A DNA stretch of 64,000 bases from positions 10,816,007 through 10,880,006 of the forward strand of contig NC_037592.1 in the NCBI RefSeq assembly GCF_003073045.1, read 5' to 3'. This stretch comes from Pomacea canaliculata (Eukaryota; Mollusca; Gastropoda; Architaenioglossa; Ampullariidae). A program made the position numbers and the translations under genes. The notes under the pieces were generated by a model that saw only the letters and a list, made by a program, of their open reading frames with translations, did not search any database and was not told the origin of the DNA. Positions 42,201-57,600 of this stretch are shown here, in pieces; the stretch's first letter is position 1, and every line of letters starts with the position of its first letter.

Positions 42201-44443
42201 CTGCATTGTAATAGTTTAGAAGCACAAATCGAGCCACAGCCCTGCAATAGTTACATCAAGACAGACACACTGGTGTTATGGGCATCATCTCACATTTTTC
42301 TTTTTTTCAGAGTTTGGTAAATTACTCTCTCCATTCAAGACTGGTAATTAGTCACAATAGACTAGCTTACTAATCTCTTCCTAGACACATTCATCTTGTC
42401 TCAGAAGCATGTCCTGGCATGTAGGCATAAAATGCATACAGAACTGTACCTTGATAGTGAAGCAGTGATTAAAGATCAAAAAGTTCTGAGTTTGAGTTTA
42501 GCTTGCTTCTTAATTCTTGGTTCATCTCTACATCCCTTTTCTGTTAAATACATGCTGTCATTGATCTTTTAACCAATACCAGGACAAATAATCTGTGATT
42601 TAACCTCACTTGGAACAGTTCAAGCATAAGTATCACAATGTTTGGTTCATGGGTAAAAATTAAATTTTTAAAATAATTAATATAAAGCAATGTTGGGTGT
42701 TACTGCTACAATCACAAAAAGGAAAGAAGCACTGTAATATATGTAAAAAATATCCAAGAACCAGGCAGAAATAATGCAAAGTAATGTCAGATCATAGATC
42801 ACTTTCGAATTTTAAGTTTATTGTCAGAATTATTTTTTCAATTAATAATAATAGTACTTGAAAGCACAGTTCCCAGTGTGAATGTGTGCTGTGCACAAAA
42901 GACACCAAACAAACTGACAGTCAACCATATAAGAAACACAGCATCAGCAAACAGATGACACCATGGCAAACATGAACAAAGAGCATAGATGAAGAGCTAA
43001 GGAGTGACTGGAATAATTTGCTTGATTATTCGTTGAAGATATCCCTTTAAAATTGTTAAGATTCATCTTCCAAATCAATACATAATACTCTGAGCTTTAT
43101 TCACAGGTTCACAATGTCCTTTTATGTCTTGTACACAACACTCACTTTGCCACTTGAATAGCAGCAATGGCCACCCATCTTCCTGTGTGTCCCCAGAAAC
43201 GCTGTGCTGTCATTTCTATGAAGACTTCAACATACTCCAGTACGGTGATTATTCTCATCAAACGTTTCTGACTCACCTTCTGCAACATTGCCAGCCTCGT
43301 TTTACATATTTACATCATTAATATTTATACATCAACTTTTATATACTACATACATCTATAATTGTTTATTATTAATTATGAAGAAAAATACAACTGGCTA
43401 ACTGTAATTAGGCTCTAATATTTAAAAATTCTGGATGGGTGCAGTTGTGTGGAGAATGCAGAAACAGAATATGTATGACTGTGAAAGCACACCAAACAAT
43501 CAAACGCACAAATCCTGGCACAATTACTGGCCCCCTTTTAGGCTAATGTTACACATACAAAAGCAGATAGTTATGTTAATACAGACTGCTTATAACTAAC
43601 AAAAGCTCACCATTTTTGGAATAACACAGGCTTTTTTGTGAAGAATGGCATCATTTAACATCACAATCAGATTAGATGTGGCATAAAACAACTCTGACAA
43701 AACCTGAGAATCATGGAAACGACCTAAAAATATATAAAAAAAGGACAATAATGACATGTTATATATGTGAATTAGATGCATAATGCTGAATTAAAAAAAT
43801 GGGATGTTTTATATATATCTGCGTGTTTGCATGTGTGTGTGACAGAGGCGGACCATGCAAGTGTGTCTATGGTATATCCTTGTGTAATATTACTAGTCAA
43901 AGAAGATATTGAAATATATACTGGAGTGAAAGCAAGTACATTTATGAAACAAACTCTGCACATAAGTTGCTTAGACTAGAAAAACAAGCACCTGTCTATT
44001 TATATCCTCCATTAAATAAAATTATCATTAAATCGATCATGCATTCAATGTACCTATCTTCCCTCTCTCCCACCCAATCCTAATCACCACCCACACATTC
44101 AAACAAAACTTTATGAAAAGTTTGCCCGTGCGAGTTATTAACATACTTAAGTGATAAAATAGATATTCCAAAATGTTGCATTTATCGAAACATAAAAATC
44201 AAATTTTGGAAGGGAGAAATAAGTCGAGAAAGCGAAAAAAAAAGTATTAATTGTGCATCAGCAAAGACTGACGGAGGTTCATTACTGGATCAGCATGTTG
44301 CTTTATTGCTATATTTAAAATGTACCTGCAATAAGATAAGACGCAACTCGAAAACCTAACTCTAGCTGGCTTACGAGCTGAGGATTGTGAACTACAGCCT
44401 TTTTATAGTCTTCAAATAACTTTCTCAAACAGTCCGCGGCCAT
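39203..44443 (-). CDS. PEX16: Peroxisomal membrane protein PEX16
   Basis: Nine exons, all junctions in phase: 44326-44443, 43611-43723, 43146-43279, 42121-42241, 41721-41817, 40996-41148, 40722-40794, 40071-40190 and 39203-39299. Predicted length is 341 residues; the human protein is 336. PEX16 is an integral peroxisomal (and ER) membrane protein that helps recruit PEX3 and so imports peroxisomal membrane proteins. Recognisable segments: [113 protein letters not shown]. The C-terminus ([11 protein letters not shown]) differs from the vertebrate ending. An in-frame ATG lies 63 bases upstream (44506); [10 protein letters not shown] was chosen because it aligns with the family start. Confidence 0.97.
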
Positions 44444-45681
44444 GATGCTTGTTTTGCTTTCTCTCCCTAATATCAGAGGCCACAGACGATTGGTCTCAAT
44501 TGACATCGTTATCCAATCTCACGTCTTGTTACAAAATATAAGAAAAGACAGGGCTAGTAGTGCCCCTTGATTTGGGCCAGCACATTGGTATCATTCTTGT
44601 TTGACAATTTTCTCGTTAGTGTGAGACTTACAGCCTTAATTTGCCGTTGTCATGGCTGACAGGGTGAGCATATCCCACTTACCGTCTAAGATTTCTTTGT
44701 CGCAAATTTTAAGACAACGTCATGCGAAAACTTAAATCTGCCTGGCTCTTCTTTCTTCTTGAGCATCAAACTTTAATAACTGCATGATGTTTCATTTGTT
44801 TTCTACTTATTTCTTGTTCCTTTTTAAACCTAACAGACGAGGCCACAGCCTATTTGCTGAGTGAAATGGGGTCGACAACATGATTCAAGGCAAACTATAA
44901 TGATCAGCTGTGCTAGTAAAGGTATGAGCTATTGTGTAGACAGTTTTCTTGTGTGAAGTAATTAAGTAGTATTAGCAACTATAGATACTGAGGTACCAGG
45001 CATCGTCTTTGGCACTTTCTGTACTCTTTATATTTTTTCTCTAACTTTTTGAGGTTTACATCTCATTTTCCGCTCTTTTATAATCACTTATTTATCTTTT
45101 CTTCCCTCACTTTCTTCTCATGCACACCTACTCACAAATACTACACAAATTCTAGAGCTGTAAGATGGCTAGGGCTGATCCTTTGGCCTGTGATCTGATC
45201 AAATGGCACTGGGACAATCTTTTGAGTGAAGGGGAAATAAACATTTTGTTGATGTCCCCACCATGTGAAGTTTCATTTCTGACAGATCTTCAACGTGCTT
45301 GTGGGCCAAATCAAAAGGCAAGACCACGGGTGGGAATGCTACTGTCCCCTGTGAGATAAAAAATTACAGTTGTATCAACGGCTATGCAACTGCTTGTTCC
45401 TCCTCAAACATTGTGAATTTTCAGTAGATGAAAGGAGTACTTCTGCAAAACAGGCATAGGTATCAACCAGACCCACCATTCCTCCATCAATGCAAAAAGA
45501 TATCACCACATTATGCTTTACTTATAAGATAGTAACTGGTTAGCACCTTTCCATAGAGTTCTTAATTATAAACAATCTTCTCACATTTTCAGGATCTCTC
45601 TCTCTCTCTGTCTTATAAATGAGCGTAAAGCCAAAAGTATTGTTTTGAGACTTTTATTCTCTGACTTATTTTGAACTGCAG
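44444..45681. promoter_or_regulatory. Shared 5' region of PEX16 and LARGE
   Basis: The two genes diverge from here. A possible non-coding first exon of LARGE ends at ATGGCTGACAG|GGTGAG (about 44662), but its link to the coding exon is not proven. A 64-codon frame at 45165-45359 has no recognised motif and lies in the presumed first intron. Confidence 0.4.
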
Positions 45682-48600
45682 ATGCTGGTGCGTTGGCGTA
45701 AGAATGTGTTGGTGCTGCTGCTCGCTGCTGGAGCTATTCCAGTCACATACATGGTGTACTTCATTGCAACTTCAGATGGTATACTTAGGCAGCTATTATA
45801 TTTATCCTGCAGCTTGTAGTTTTACAGTATAACATTAATCTCAGTGTTTACTATTGCTCTTTTTCTTCTGACAACCAGCATAGCCAGAATGAGTGGAAAT
45901 TTCCTGAAATGACATGTCATGGTTCACAACAGCTTAAAAGAAAATATGTTATTGAACAATTATAATAGAGGAGTATTTGATTTGAAATTTATAGGCTGAT
46001 AGTTTGGTGTTGATATTATTGAAAGACAAACTTTAGTCAGTGTTAACTTGCATTAGGGAGGGAGATAAGAAGACAGGGAGATATTTGTGTGTGTGCCCAT
46101 GCATTTTATGTATTTTCTATGGAAAATGATGAAGAATACAGAAATACAATTTTAAACAAATTTTGATATGATCTTTGTGGATGGGTACCATGTCTGTCAG
46201 GGTTGACATCATTCAATAAGCAAACAGTTTTTATGTGCATAAATATCACCGGAACAAGGGAATGTTGTTCATCTCTGAAACACACATTTCGAGAATATTT
46301 TAAATCTTTGAAATCTGACAGCATTTTTTTTTCATTCTTTTTTAGATGCCTTTGATGTCAATAGCGACAATGCTGGAGTCAGTGCCTTAGAAACCCGCTT
46401 AGTTCAACGTGTTCGTGAAGTAGAAAATCAGAACATTGGGCTTCGCAAACAGCTTAGGTATGGCAACCTTTGTGTCAATATTTGCTTATCTCTGCTGATC
46501 ATTGTTAATGTTTTTTAACTTAATTGGTAATTGTTGCATTTGAATATGAAAAAAAAAGTTAAAAAGGCACTCTAAATCCCCAAAGTTTTACAGTTAGGCT
46601 GTGTACATCACTGTGATATGAGCTAGATAGCTTTTAATTTTTAGCCTGTTTTTCTAGTGTGCCTGTTTTCCTGCAGCTGTATATGGTAGACAGTTGTGGT
46701 ATCCTTTTTGCCAGTACAAAAGAGATTTTTTTTTTTTCACAACCATATAGCCATTGTATGTTTATTTCCCTGACATATATACAAACTAAATATGCAAAAC
46801 AAATCTCTCAAAAGGAAAGGAATTTTGTATATGCTCTTCATTCTATAAATCTACAGCCAAACCCAAAATCATCTACTTCGACTACAGATGACACTTGCTG
46901 CTGCCAATGATTCTGCAGGTGCTGGTGGCAATGGTACAAAAATAAAATGTCTGAATGCTGAACCTGATGTACCAAAGTGTGAGGTAGGTTAAAGGTCATC
47001 AGTCAAATCAAATCAAATCAGATTTTATTGTCTGTCGAAGAGACCCAGGACAGAAATTTTTCTTCGCTCACAAGGGCAGGTCTCAAACTGTTGTGAATTT
47101 CCTGCATTTGTAAACCTATAAACCTAAAAATCATCTTAGTCTTTCATTTGAAAAGATGAACAGCATTGCACTAGTAAATTTGTGTAATGATAACAATGAG
47201 GATTCCAAGATCTGATAAGTGCTAGACTTGCCTCCATGGTAACACATTGTCCTTGAGGCAAAAAAAATAGAGAACTCGTGTTTTCATTCAATATTTTGGG
47301 AGAAGCTATGTTTCACTATATTGGATAATATCCAGTCAGATTTTTTTCTCAATAGTTCAAAATCTTGAAGTGGTCATGATAAAAATGCGTGTCCTCCATT
47401 AACTGATGATGTGGGTCAGCATTGTTTTATCCCAAATCAGCAGCTAAGGCTGGGTCACTAATTATGTGACCTGGCAAGAGATGAACAACACCGGTACAAT
47501 CAAAAGAAAAGTTTTTTTTACAAAGTTGAGCAATTATTAACATTCAGATGATTATTAAATGTTATTGGCCATAGAGGGATAGCTTTTCTTAAAAGAGTAC
47601 GAAAATTTAAAAAGAAAAATTTAATGTCGAGTAATAAACATGAAATATGAATTTGTGGATATTGTATGCTTGAGTGTATTTTTATTTGAGCATCAATTCA
47701 TTTTCTTAATTTTCTTTCTTTCTGAATAGGTAATCCATGTTGCCATTGTGTGTGCTGGACACAACTCAACTCGTGATGTGGTGACCCTTATCAAAAGTAT
47801 TCTGTTTTATCGACACAATCCTCTACATCTTCATTTCATATCAGATTCTGTGGCCCAACTCATTCTCACAAAACTGTTTGAGTCATGGAGTGTTGCTGAA
47901 GGTTTGTACCATCCTGCAAACTATTCATTAGGTGTGATATAGGTTTGCATGTGGATATCAGGATGTGCCAATATTAGTATTATGAAAGAAGGCTCCGAGA
48001 CTTCTGAAGGTTAAGCCACGTGCTCAGCACCAGGGGTCCAGTCATTTTGCCCCAAGGCCATTTCATCCCACACCAAAACTCAATTTGTCCCACATAGGTC
48101 CATTTCGTTGCCAGACAGAAAAGTCGAATTGCCCAAACCCCAAAAGGCAATCGATCACAGATGAAACAAGTAGTTATTAACATCAAATATTACCATCAGT
48201 GATCGACCGGGCACCATTGATGTGCATGCTGGAAACAGCTAGTGTCATATTTATAGTGTCATATTACATTTTTAATTTTTCATCTGCCGTCAATTGGGAC
48301 TTTTGTTTGAACACATTTACACACAAATGCATGTGAGCATGCATGCTCTTTCTGTCTTCTCTCTTTCACACAGACACGTGCAAACAAACATGTAAAATGA
48401 AAAAAATGTATATATGAGGTGCATGATGCATGGTTTATTAAAATATCTTTGACTTGTTACTCTGTTGAGTGTAATGTATATCTGAGTTTTTTTTACAAGG
48501 TTTTAGGTTGAGAGTTTTCTTAGTTCTTATTTATAGGATTAGGATCAGAGATTTTATGTGCTGGTGCACAACTTCTAATGCTTTTGTTAATATAAAAATA

Positions 48601-51600
48601 ATGTTGTCTCTTTAAACTAAAAATTGCTGAAAATTGACTAATCTTTATATTTTATTGTTCTGTCAAATCCAGTTTCAAACTTCTTTTTTTGTTTAATTTG
48701 CAGTTGAAGTGAGTTTTTACCCTGCAGATTCCATAAAGGTCTGTATAGTAGTATCCTATAAGTTTTTGATAATCAGAAAACACTGGGGAGAAAGATAACA
48801 TACTTGATTCTTTCTATTTTTTTGTTAGCAGTATGTAAGATGCTTGTCAGATAGCGAAATTGTGTGTAGTAATTCAATGATTTGAAAAGCAAACTCTGGC
48901 TCCAAAAAATACATCAGACAATGTCATCTTCAAGTAGATAATCTCATGAAGTTTTTCTTTACATGCTAGAATTAATGACAAAGTTTGTGATGTACAAAGT
49001 TTATGATGTATATTGCACAACATCAGCAGCACTCTGATCAACAAGAATTTAAAGCAGAGGTCATTGCATTGCTTGTTGTGTAAGTGATTTAATGTAAATG
49101 CTGTGTAAGTACTTCAATGTAAATGTTATTTTATAATACAGCCTGATGTTACCTGGATCCCAAACCGCCATTACTCTGGAGTATACGGATTGATGAAACT
49201 TACACTGCCAAAAACACTGCCTGCAGAGCTAGAAAAGGTGAGCAGAAGTAATTTTTTCAAACTGGTTAAAACAGTCTTGTCTTTGACTATGATTTTTTTC
49301 CGTTCATTTGGAGATATTTTGCTTTTAGATTGTGATACCTATCACTTTTTTTTCAAAGGAAAAAAGGACCATATATTTTTAATGTGAGTCATAAGGCTTG
49401 GTGCAGTTATAGTCAGGTGTGGTTTATGGAAAATGTGTTTTGTGCCCAGGTGATCGTGCTGGACACTGATGTCACTTTTGAAACAGATATTGCTGAGTTG
49501 TGGAAAATCTTTAGGGTATTGAAAGGGAAACAAGTAAGTGTTCATGGTACCAGAGAGAGTGTGTGTGTCAGAGAAAGAAAATAAGAAATAATAGAAATCT
49601 TAAAAGTTTATTCTTATTCTGATTTATCAATAACAAATGATTAATTGCTGCTTATTACTCTGTCTACATCTATCTATCTATTCCTCTTCGTGCATCAGGT
49701 TGCACATAAGGCCTCAACCAGAGTCCGCCACCGATGTCGATCGGCTGAAACCCGCTCTAGGTGACCCCATGTCCAGCCCTTTCCTTTCATCTCCCTTTCC
49801 ACTGTTCTTTCTCCAAGTTTCCTTTGGGCGGCCTCGTTTCTTCGGCGTCTGGAGTCCATCGTAGGGCGACTCTGGAAAGGTCTGCTGTCTGCTGGCGGAG
49901 CACATGTCCAATCCATCGCCAACGCCTTCGTTGAACCTGCGGTGTGATGGACTCAGTTTCAGTTCTTCGGTGGAGTTCTTCGTTGCTGATGGTATTTGGC
50001 CAAAAGATGTTAAGTATTGCGCTGAGGCATCTGTTTTGGAAGACGTCAAGCTTGTTACTGATGGTTTTGGTCATCTTCCAGGATTCTGATCCGTAAAGGA
50101 GGGTGCTGATCACATTTGACTTGAAGATTCTCAGTTTGATCTTCTGGCTGATGTTTTTTGCCTTCCATGTGCTCCTGAGTGAGGCGAAGGCCTGGCTGGC
50201 TTTCGCCAGTTCGGGCTCGAATCTCCACCTCCGCATCCCCGGTGTTTGACATTTTGGACCCAAGATAGGTGAAACTGTCAACTTCCTCAATCTCTTCTCC
50301 ATTTAGTTTGATGCCGTCTGGACTCTGGCGTTCACTCTCATACTTTTCGTTTTCTTTGTGCTGACCTTCAAGCCAAGGTTTCCAGCTGTTTCTGAGAAGG
50401 CCTTTGTTTTTTCATGCATGTCTTGGTGGCGGTGTGACAGCAGGGCAATGTCATCAGCAAAGTCCAAGTCTTCCAGCGATGTTGTTGCTGTCATAGTCAT
50501 GGTCCATCTGATCCCTCTCCTCTCACTGTCGGTGGAAGTCTTCATGATCCAGTCCATGGCCAGGATGAAGAGGAACGGCGACAGAATGCAGCCCTGCTTC
50601 ACCCCGGTACTGACGTTGAAGGGGTCTGTGAGCTCCGTGTCACAGACAACCTGGGATTTGAAATCGCTGTACAGCATTGCAATGACCTGAACAAGTTTTG
50701 CAGGGACTCCGTAATGCCTCAGGATCTTCCATAAGGACTCGCGGTGGATGCTGTCAAAAGCTTCTCCAGGTCGATGAAATTGATGTACAGCGGTGTGTTC
50801 CATTCATTGCTCTGCTCCAGAATCTGTCGCAGAATGAAGATGTGTTCGGAGCAGGATCGCCAGGACGAAATCCTGCTTGCTGTGGTCGGAGGTCTTTCTC
50901 AAGAGTTGCCGTCAGTCTTGACAAAACAATCTTGCTGAAGACCTTGCTGGTGAGGGAAAGAAGTGTTATGCCCCTCCAATTATTGCAGTCTCCAAGATCT
51001 CCTTTCTTGGGTAACTTGAAGATGAGCCCTGTCTTCCAAGCAACAGGGAGCTGCCTGATTCCAAACTTGCTTGAAGATTTCAGTCAGCTTGGGAGCTGTC
51101 ACATTTATATCTGCTTTCAACATCTCTGCTGTTATTCCATCTGCCCCTGGTGCTTTGCCGCTCTTCATTGTCTTGACTGCTGCTGTCACTTCTTCCAGGC
51201 TTGGTGGGTCTGTGCAGATGTCAAGGTCTATAGCTGCTGGCTGGATGTCTGCAAGCTGAGGGGGATCTGGTCTGTTCAGAACCGACTCAAAATGTTCCTT
51301 CCAGCGCTGTAGTTTTTCTGCCTCTCCCTCGATGACATTTCCGTTCACGTCTTTCACTGGCACATCACTGTTCTTAAACCCGTTGTTTAGCTGTTTGTTT
51401 ATCTTGTACAGTGTCTTCAGGTCATTTTTACTTGCTGCATTTTCTGCTTCATCTGCCAGTTTCTCTATGTGGTCTCTTTTGTCGGTTCTTGCCATCCTCT
51501 TTACCTCTTTGTTTAGTTTTGCATATCTTTGTCTGAGTTGTTCTTTCAGGCGTTCAGATCTGGTGCTGTTGATTCTTTGTTGGCTGACTTTCTCTCTTCT

Positions 51601-54600
51601 ATCTTCTTCCATGTCTCTTCTCTGATCCACTGTTCTTTCTTTTTCCGTTGGAAGCCCAGTATTTTCTCTCCTGATTCCTGTAAGACTCGATTGAAGTTGT
51701 CTAAGGTCATCTCTTGTTGGTCTCCTAGTGCTTGGAACCTGTTCTTTACTTCCATAGCAAAGGCCCTTTCGATGACTGGATTTTTCAGTTTGCCAGAGTC
51801 CACTCTCTGCTGACGTGCCTGTTTTCCTCGTGATCGACGCAGCTTCAGGGAAACTGTGGCTATCACAAGAGTGTAGTCACTGGCAACGTCTGCTCCTCTG
51901 TAGGCTCTAACATCTTGAAGTGAGCTCCTCCATTTTCGGTTGATGATGACATGGTCTATCTGGTTCTTTGTGGTCCCATCTGGTGATGTCCATGTTGCCT
52001 TGTGGATGTCTTTGTGTGGGAAGAGTGTGCCACCAATCAGTAGGTTGTTTTCTTCACAAAAGTCTGCCAGTCTCTCTCCGTTGTCATTGATGGTTCCGAT
52101 TCCATGTTTGCCCATGACATGCTCCCTGCAGGTGTTGTCACTTCCCACCTTGGCATTGAGATCGCCGACGATGAGCAACATGTCATGGGCTGGAACGCTC
52201 TCTGAGGCTGCTTGGAGCTGATCGTAAAAAGCATCCTTGTCTTCTGCCTCAGAGTCATTGTTGGTGCATAGCAGGCTAGCACTGTCAGCTTGGTGTACTT
52301 TGAATGGAATCTTGCTCTCAAAAGCCTAGGTCCATAAGGCTTCCATTCCAGCAGTGCCTTTTCCGTTTTCTTGTTGAGGAGTAGAGCTACTCCTTCAGAG
52401 TGCTGAGCGTCTGATCTTCCTGAGAACAAGATGGTATGTCCTGACGCTAGTCTCCTCTTTCCCGTGCCGGTCCATCTGACCTCACTGACTCCCAGGATGT
52501 CCAAGTTGTAGTTGTCAAACTCTTTGACTAGTTGGAGCATCCTGCCAGTCTGGTACAAGGTCTGGACGTTCCAGCACCCCACCCTCAACTTTTGCCTCGG
52601 CTTCAGTAAATCCACTGTCGGGGCGCCAGCTCCCTTTCGGGTTTGGCTGTCGTCCGTCATTAGTCCAGTCTCCTGGTGTGCTTCATTACCTTCGCCATCT
52701 GTGACGAGTTCTCTGGTTTTAGTTTCTGTAACATACTTTTTTTTACATGGTGGGGTTGTTAGCCCTACCACAACCTAATTTACCTCTAGGTGAGGTGTCC
52801 ACCTTAGTCGCCTCTTACGACATGCCTGGCTGGATGGCAGGGACCCTATTCTTACAATGCTTGCTAGGCAAGCATACCCCGGGGTCCCACAGGGGACTCT
52901 GTCTACATACCATGTTTCATCTTCTGGTATTTTCTGTTCCATCCTTAGTCTTTATATTTTGACTTGATAAGTATACATGTAATGCACAACATGAACTAAA
53001 CTTTTGCTGGGGTCATTCTTGTAGATGTTTTTTTTTTTTCCAGGCTATTGGTTTAGTAGAAAACCAGAGTGATTGGTACCTTGGGAAACTGTGGAAAAAT
53101 CACCAGCCATGGCCTGCACTGGTAAGTTTCTACAAACAGCATACCTAAAAATGTAAAGAGATCTCAGTTATTTTAAAAGATCAAGGACATAATATGTGGA
53201 ACACATAGACTATACATAAAATCTATATAGAGCAAGATATGTCGGTAGTGAGGATTTTCTCCTAAAAGAACCTGCAGAGAGTAATTTGCATCAAGATAAA
53301 GTATGTGCCCATGTTAGAAGAAGCTGCATTTTGTTTAGAAGTAAAAAATAATTAGGAAATGATTGCTGATAGGGCCGGGGCTTCAATACAGGAGTGATTC
53401 TACTGGACCTGAAGATGCTGCGGGAGCTGAGCTGGATGCAGATGTGGCGACTTATTGCTGAGAAGGAGCTTATGAGCATGCTTGCTACCTCACTAGCAGA
53501 CCAGGTGGGTTGGCCAGCAGGCGAAGATCAAACCATAATTTCAAAATCATCAGGTCATTTATCGATTCAGCAGATAGAGTCTATGTAGGCTGATATCTGA
53601 CTAGCGGAGCGCTCTGCACGCCAGGCGCATGCTAGCTCACTGTCAGGGGAGACAACTTTTCGATGGTTAAAGAGCTAAAGTGACCCTTTATCTCCTATGG
53701 TCATGTCATTTGATAAGTCTGAAGAAAGAGAATTTACTCTCAAAATTTATGTTTCTATCTGATGGGAGACATTGATCACATAATTAATACTTGTATTAAT
53801 ATGTTAATCAGATCAGCCGACAGAATGTTACTCAATGAAGCTAAATATCTTGATGTGTAAACTGTACAGGACATTTTCAATGCTGTACTGAAACAGCATC
53901 CCTACTTGGTGTATCGTCTTCCTTGCCAGTGGAACGTTCAGCTGAGCATGAATACACGAAGTGAACAATGTTACAGTGAAGTTGCTGACATCAAGGTGAG
54001 AACAGTCTCCAGGATTCCTTCTAATTTAGTAATATAAATCAAGATATGAAATGTAATAAAATTAATCATTATAAGTAATAGTTTCGGAGTTGTATTTCAG
54101 ATGGAAAAAAAATTAAAGATGTTCTGTTGAGGCAAAAGATTTATGTAAAGTCCTATCAGTCTGGCTTATCTAATAGAAGGTGGATAGAAGACGGCAGACA
54201 TAAATAATAAACACTAACTACAAACTTATCTACCACCAAATATGTATATATGTCTGCTTTTCTTCACCCAAATGACTCACATAGCCAAATTTATTTTTGA
54301 TTTTTAATAGAAAATATATTTTAGGAAATATTTTATCCCTAAAATAATTTTACTATGAATATAAAATGCTATATGTTTTCAGATTATCCACTGGAATTCT
54401 CCAATGAAGCTGAAAGTGAAAAATAAGCATGTGGAGTTTTTTCGCAACAAGTATTTGACTTTCTTGGAGTACGATGGCAACCTTCTCCGCCGCGAACTCT
54501 TTGGCTGTCAAACTGCAAGTGGTGGAGAAGGAGCACGTAACCAAGATCCCCTTGGAGAGCTGACAGAGGATGATGATTGCTATGACTTCCGCAGTGAGCG

Positions 54601-57600
54601 AGAGCTTGTGCACCGGACCCATCTTTATTACATGGACTACAGATACGAGGTAGAGTTGAAACAGTGAGGATATTTTTGTTTGTGTAGATGAAATTACAAG
54701 TGACATAATAACCCTTCCTTAAGAAGTAAATGCATGTAAATATATCAAATGGCAAGGTTTTATTTTGATTGTTAATTTAAAATTTTTGAAATACTTTACT
54801 TCTCCTGGCAAATTTTGGTTTTGAAATATTGTTGAGCAGGTCTGCCTCAAACTGGTGTTCCTGCATGCCTACTTGTATGTAAAGCTCTTTGACTCCAGCT
54901 GATGAAAGGCGCTATATAGATAAGCTTATATTAAGTGTATGTAACTGAGAATTAGCAGCATTTCTGTTGACCTACTGTGTCATCAGCCTTGTTTCCAGAT
55001 TTTAGTCAGCATCTGACACTGTCATTTGCATTTGCTGTTTTTTGGGTCTAGCCAGCTCCTGATGATGTGACATTGGTGGCCCAACTTTCACTGGACCGCT
55101 TGCAGATGTTGGAGTTGATATGTAAACACTGGGAAGGACCTATCAGCATTGCTCTCTACATGTCTGACGCAGAGGCACAGCAATTCCTGCGCTATGCTTT
55201 GGGATCAGATATTCTTATGGCTCGTAAAAACATTGGCTACCACATTGTATACAGAGATGGGGTAAGGAAATAAATAGTGTAACCATTTTAAATATATCTT
55301 AATTTTCTTTTTCTAAGGTTTCTTTTTTTAAATCAAATGTATAGGCAGTCATTCTTTCATCAACAGTGTCAGCAAACTCAAATTTATCAAAACTACTACT
55401 GTGTTAAGGCTTAAATGATTGACCAGGGATCATCTTAAAAGTGTACTAAGTGCTTGTGGATATGAAAAGTCTGGAACCTATAAAGATTGTAGAATTTTGA
55501 GGTCAAATTAAATTTTATTTTGCCCAGCAAACTAGTACAAACCAAATGACTATCATTACTGTGTGCCGGCTGTTCTTGACAGTATTATTTAGTTTCAGCA
55601 TTGTACTTTGACTAGATGCCACAGATTTCAAGATAATTTAGTAAAATAAAAGCAGTGGCAATATTCAATAATCCACTCATTTGAATAACAAAAAAATTTT
55701 GTTTATTTACTGGTTCTTGAATATTTACCAAGTAGATAAAAATATCAGTGTTTATTTACTAGTCATAAATGATTCTTCTGTAAGTTAGTATGATTTATGA
55801 GATGACATTTTTTTTTTTAGTTGTTGTCAGTAGGTTAATTTGCTTATTTTCTGTGTACAGCAATTTTACCCAGTGAACTATCTACGTAATGTGGCCTTAC
55901 AGGAAGTGAAGACATCATATGTATTTTTGTCTGACATTGACTTTCTGCCCATGTTTGGGTTGTATGAATATTTGAAAAAAGCTGCAACAACGATGGCTAT
56001 AGGAAAACAGAAAAAAGTGAGTGAGTGAGTGCATGTTTACCCCAACAGACTTTGTTCTCCAACCTTTTTTCTTGCATTAGACATTTGCCGTCAGCTATAC
56101 AGATGGGGTTTAGTAGCTCTCATCATTTTGTGAAAAGCAGAGTGCAGCCATTCCTCCTTATTTTTTGCCTCTTCCTTTTTAATTTTTGTACACCTTTATT
56201 TAAAAAAGTATTTATTTTAGAAATGTGTTTAAACCCTTATGTGCCTGCATGCATATGTGTTTTGATATCTAAAGCAAATCTGAAATTTGTGAGGATAGTC
56301 TATGTGAAAGAGAGAGAAAAAGAAAGTGTGCGTGCATGTGTATGTGGAAGGAATAATTTTTGGGGTGTACAAGTAACAGTTAAAGTGGAGGCATCTGTGA
56401 CTGTGGGGATGTGTGATTGGTATTTGTCAAGTAAGTAGCAATCAAGTCAAATTTACTAATGTAAGGTCACTTGGCAAATATATTGTTCTTCTCTATTAGG
56501 ATTTTTTAATGATTCCACACTGCTTAATGAAGTAAATAACACTTGTCATTCATTGCCGCTATCTTGCTCAGGCTTTGGTTGTGCCAGCCTTTGAGACCCA
56601 GCGATACAGGCTGCAGTTTCCTAAGTCCAAAGCAGAATTACTGTCCATGCTAGACATGGGAACACTTTTTACATTTAGGTAAGCGAATCGGGTTTCATGT
56701 TTCATGTTTCATGTTTAATGTTTCATTGTAAAAGCATCGCTGTCAGTGTAGGGACATCTACTGGCAGCTGACTCAAGAATTGAGACAAACAAAATGTGTT
56801 GTTCACTTGTACTTATTTCTTTCATTCAGACTTGCCAACTTTAATCTACTTGATATTAATCCTGAGTTTGCATGAGTTCAGAATTTTATGGGAAAGTAAT
56901 TAACTCAAGCAGCAGTCAGGCTTCAACACTGCATCCAGTGTTTTTGGCCTATTCTTAGTGATGCTCAGGGTTAAATAATAAAATTCTGAGACCAAGTAAA
57001 TTTCAGGATTAACCATTCTTACATAAAATTTCAAGCCTGAGCAATGCTATGAGTGAATGTCAAGAACAATAAAAGTTTGGTATAGATACAAAGTTTTACA
57101 CTTTAAACCCCTTTGTATGTCAGGTACCATGTGTGGCCAAAGGGTCATGCTCCAACCAACTTTGCAAAGTGGAGGACTGCAACAACTCCATACACTGTAA
57201 GTAATACAAAAGAACAAACATTTTATTTGTGTAATACAGACTCCTGCATCACTGTAGACTGAAATCTTTTATTGGTAAGGTGCAAATTCTTCAGACAGTA
57301 TGCTGGATGCTATTCTCCTTCGACTCAAGCAGTGAGAGGAGAAAAAAAAATGTAGTAGACAGAAATAAATATTTTCCTACCATTTTTTTTTCACATCTTC
57401 GCTCAGGTAAACTGGGAGCAGGACTTCGAGCCATACATTATGGTGCAACGAGACATTCCTCAGTTTGACCAGCGTTTCTTGGGGTTCGGCTGGAACAAGG
57501 TGTCACACATCATGGAGCTCGATGTGCAAGGGTGAGCATCAGTAGTTAAGCTTTAGCAAACAGCAGCAAGTATGTGCCTCACTCCTCAGATCATGACAGT

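Noticed and set aside
45165-45359. 64-codon frame upstream of LARGE
   Set aside because: Not joined in phase to the first coding exon and no known motif; LARGE proteins begin at the membrane anchor.
49384-49864. Plus-strand frames overlapping the exon at 49450 and the LINE
   Set aside because: Either read-through of the real exon into introns or antisense LINE shadows.
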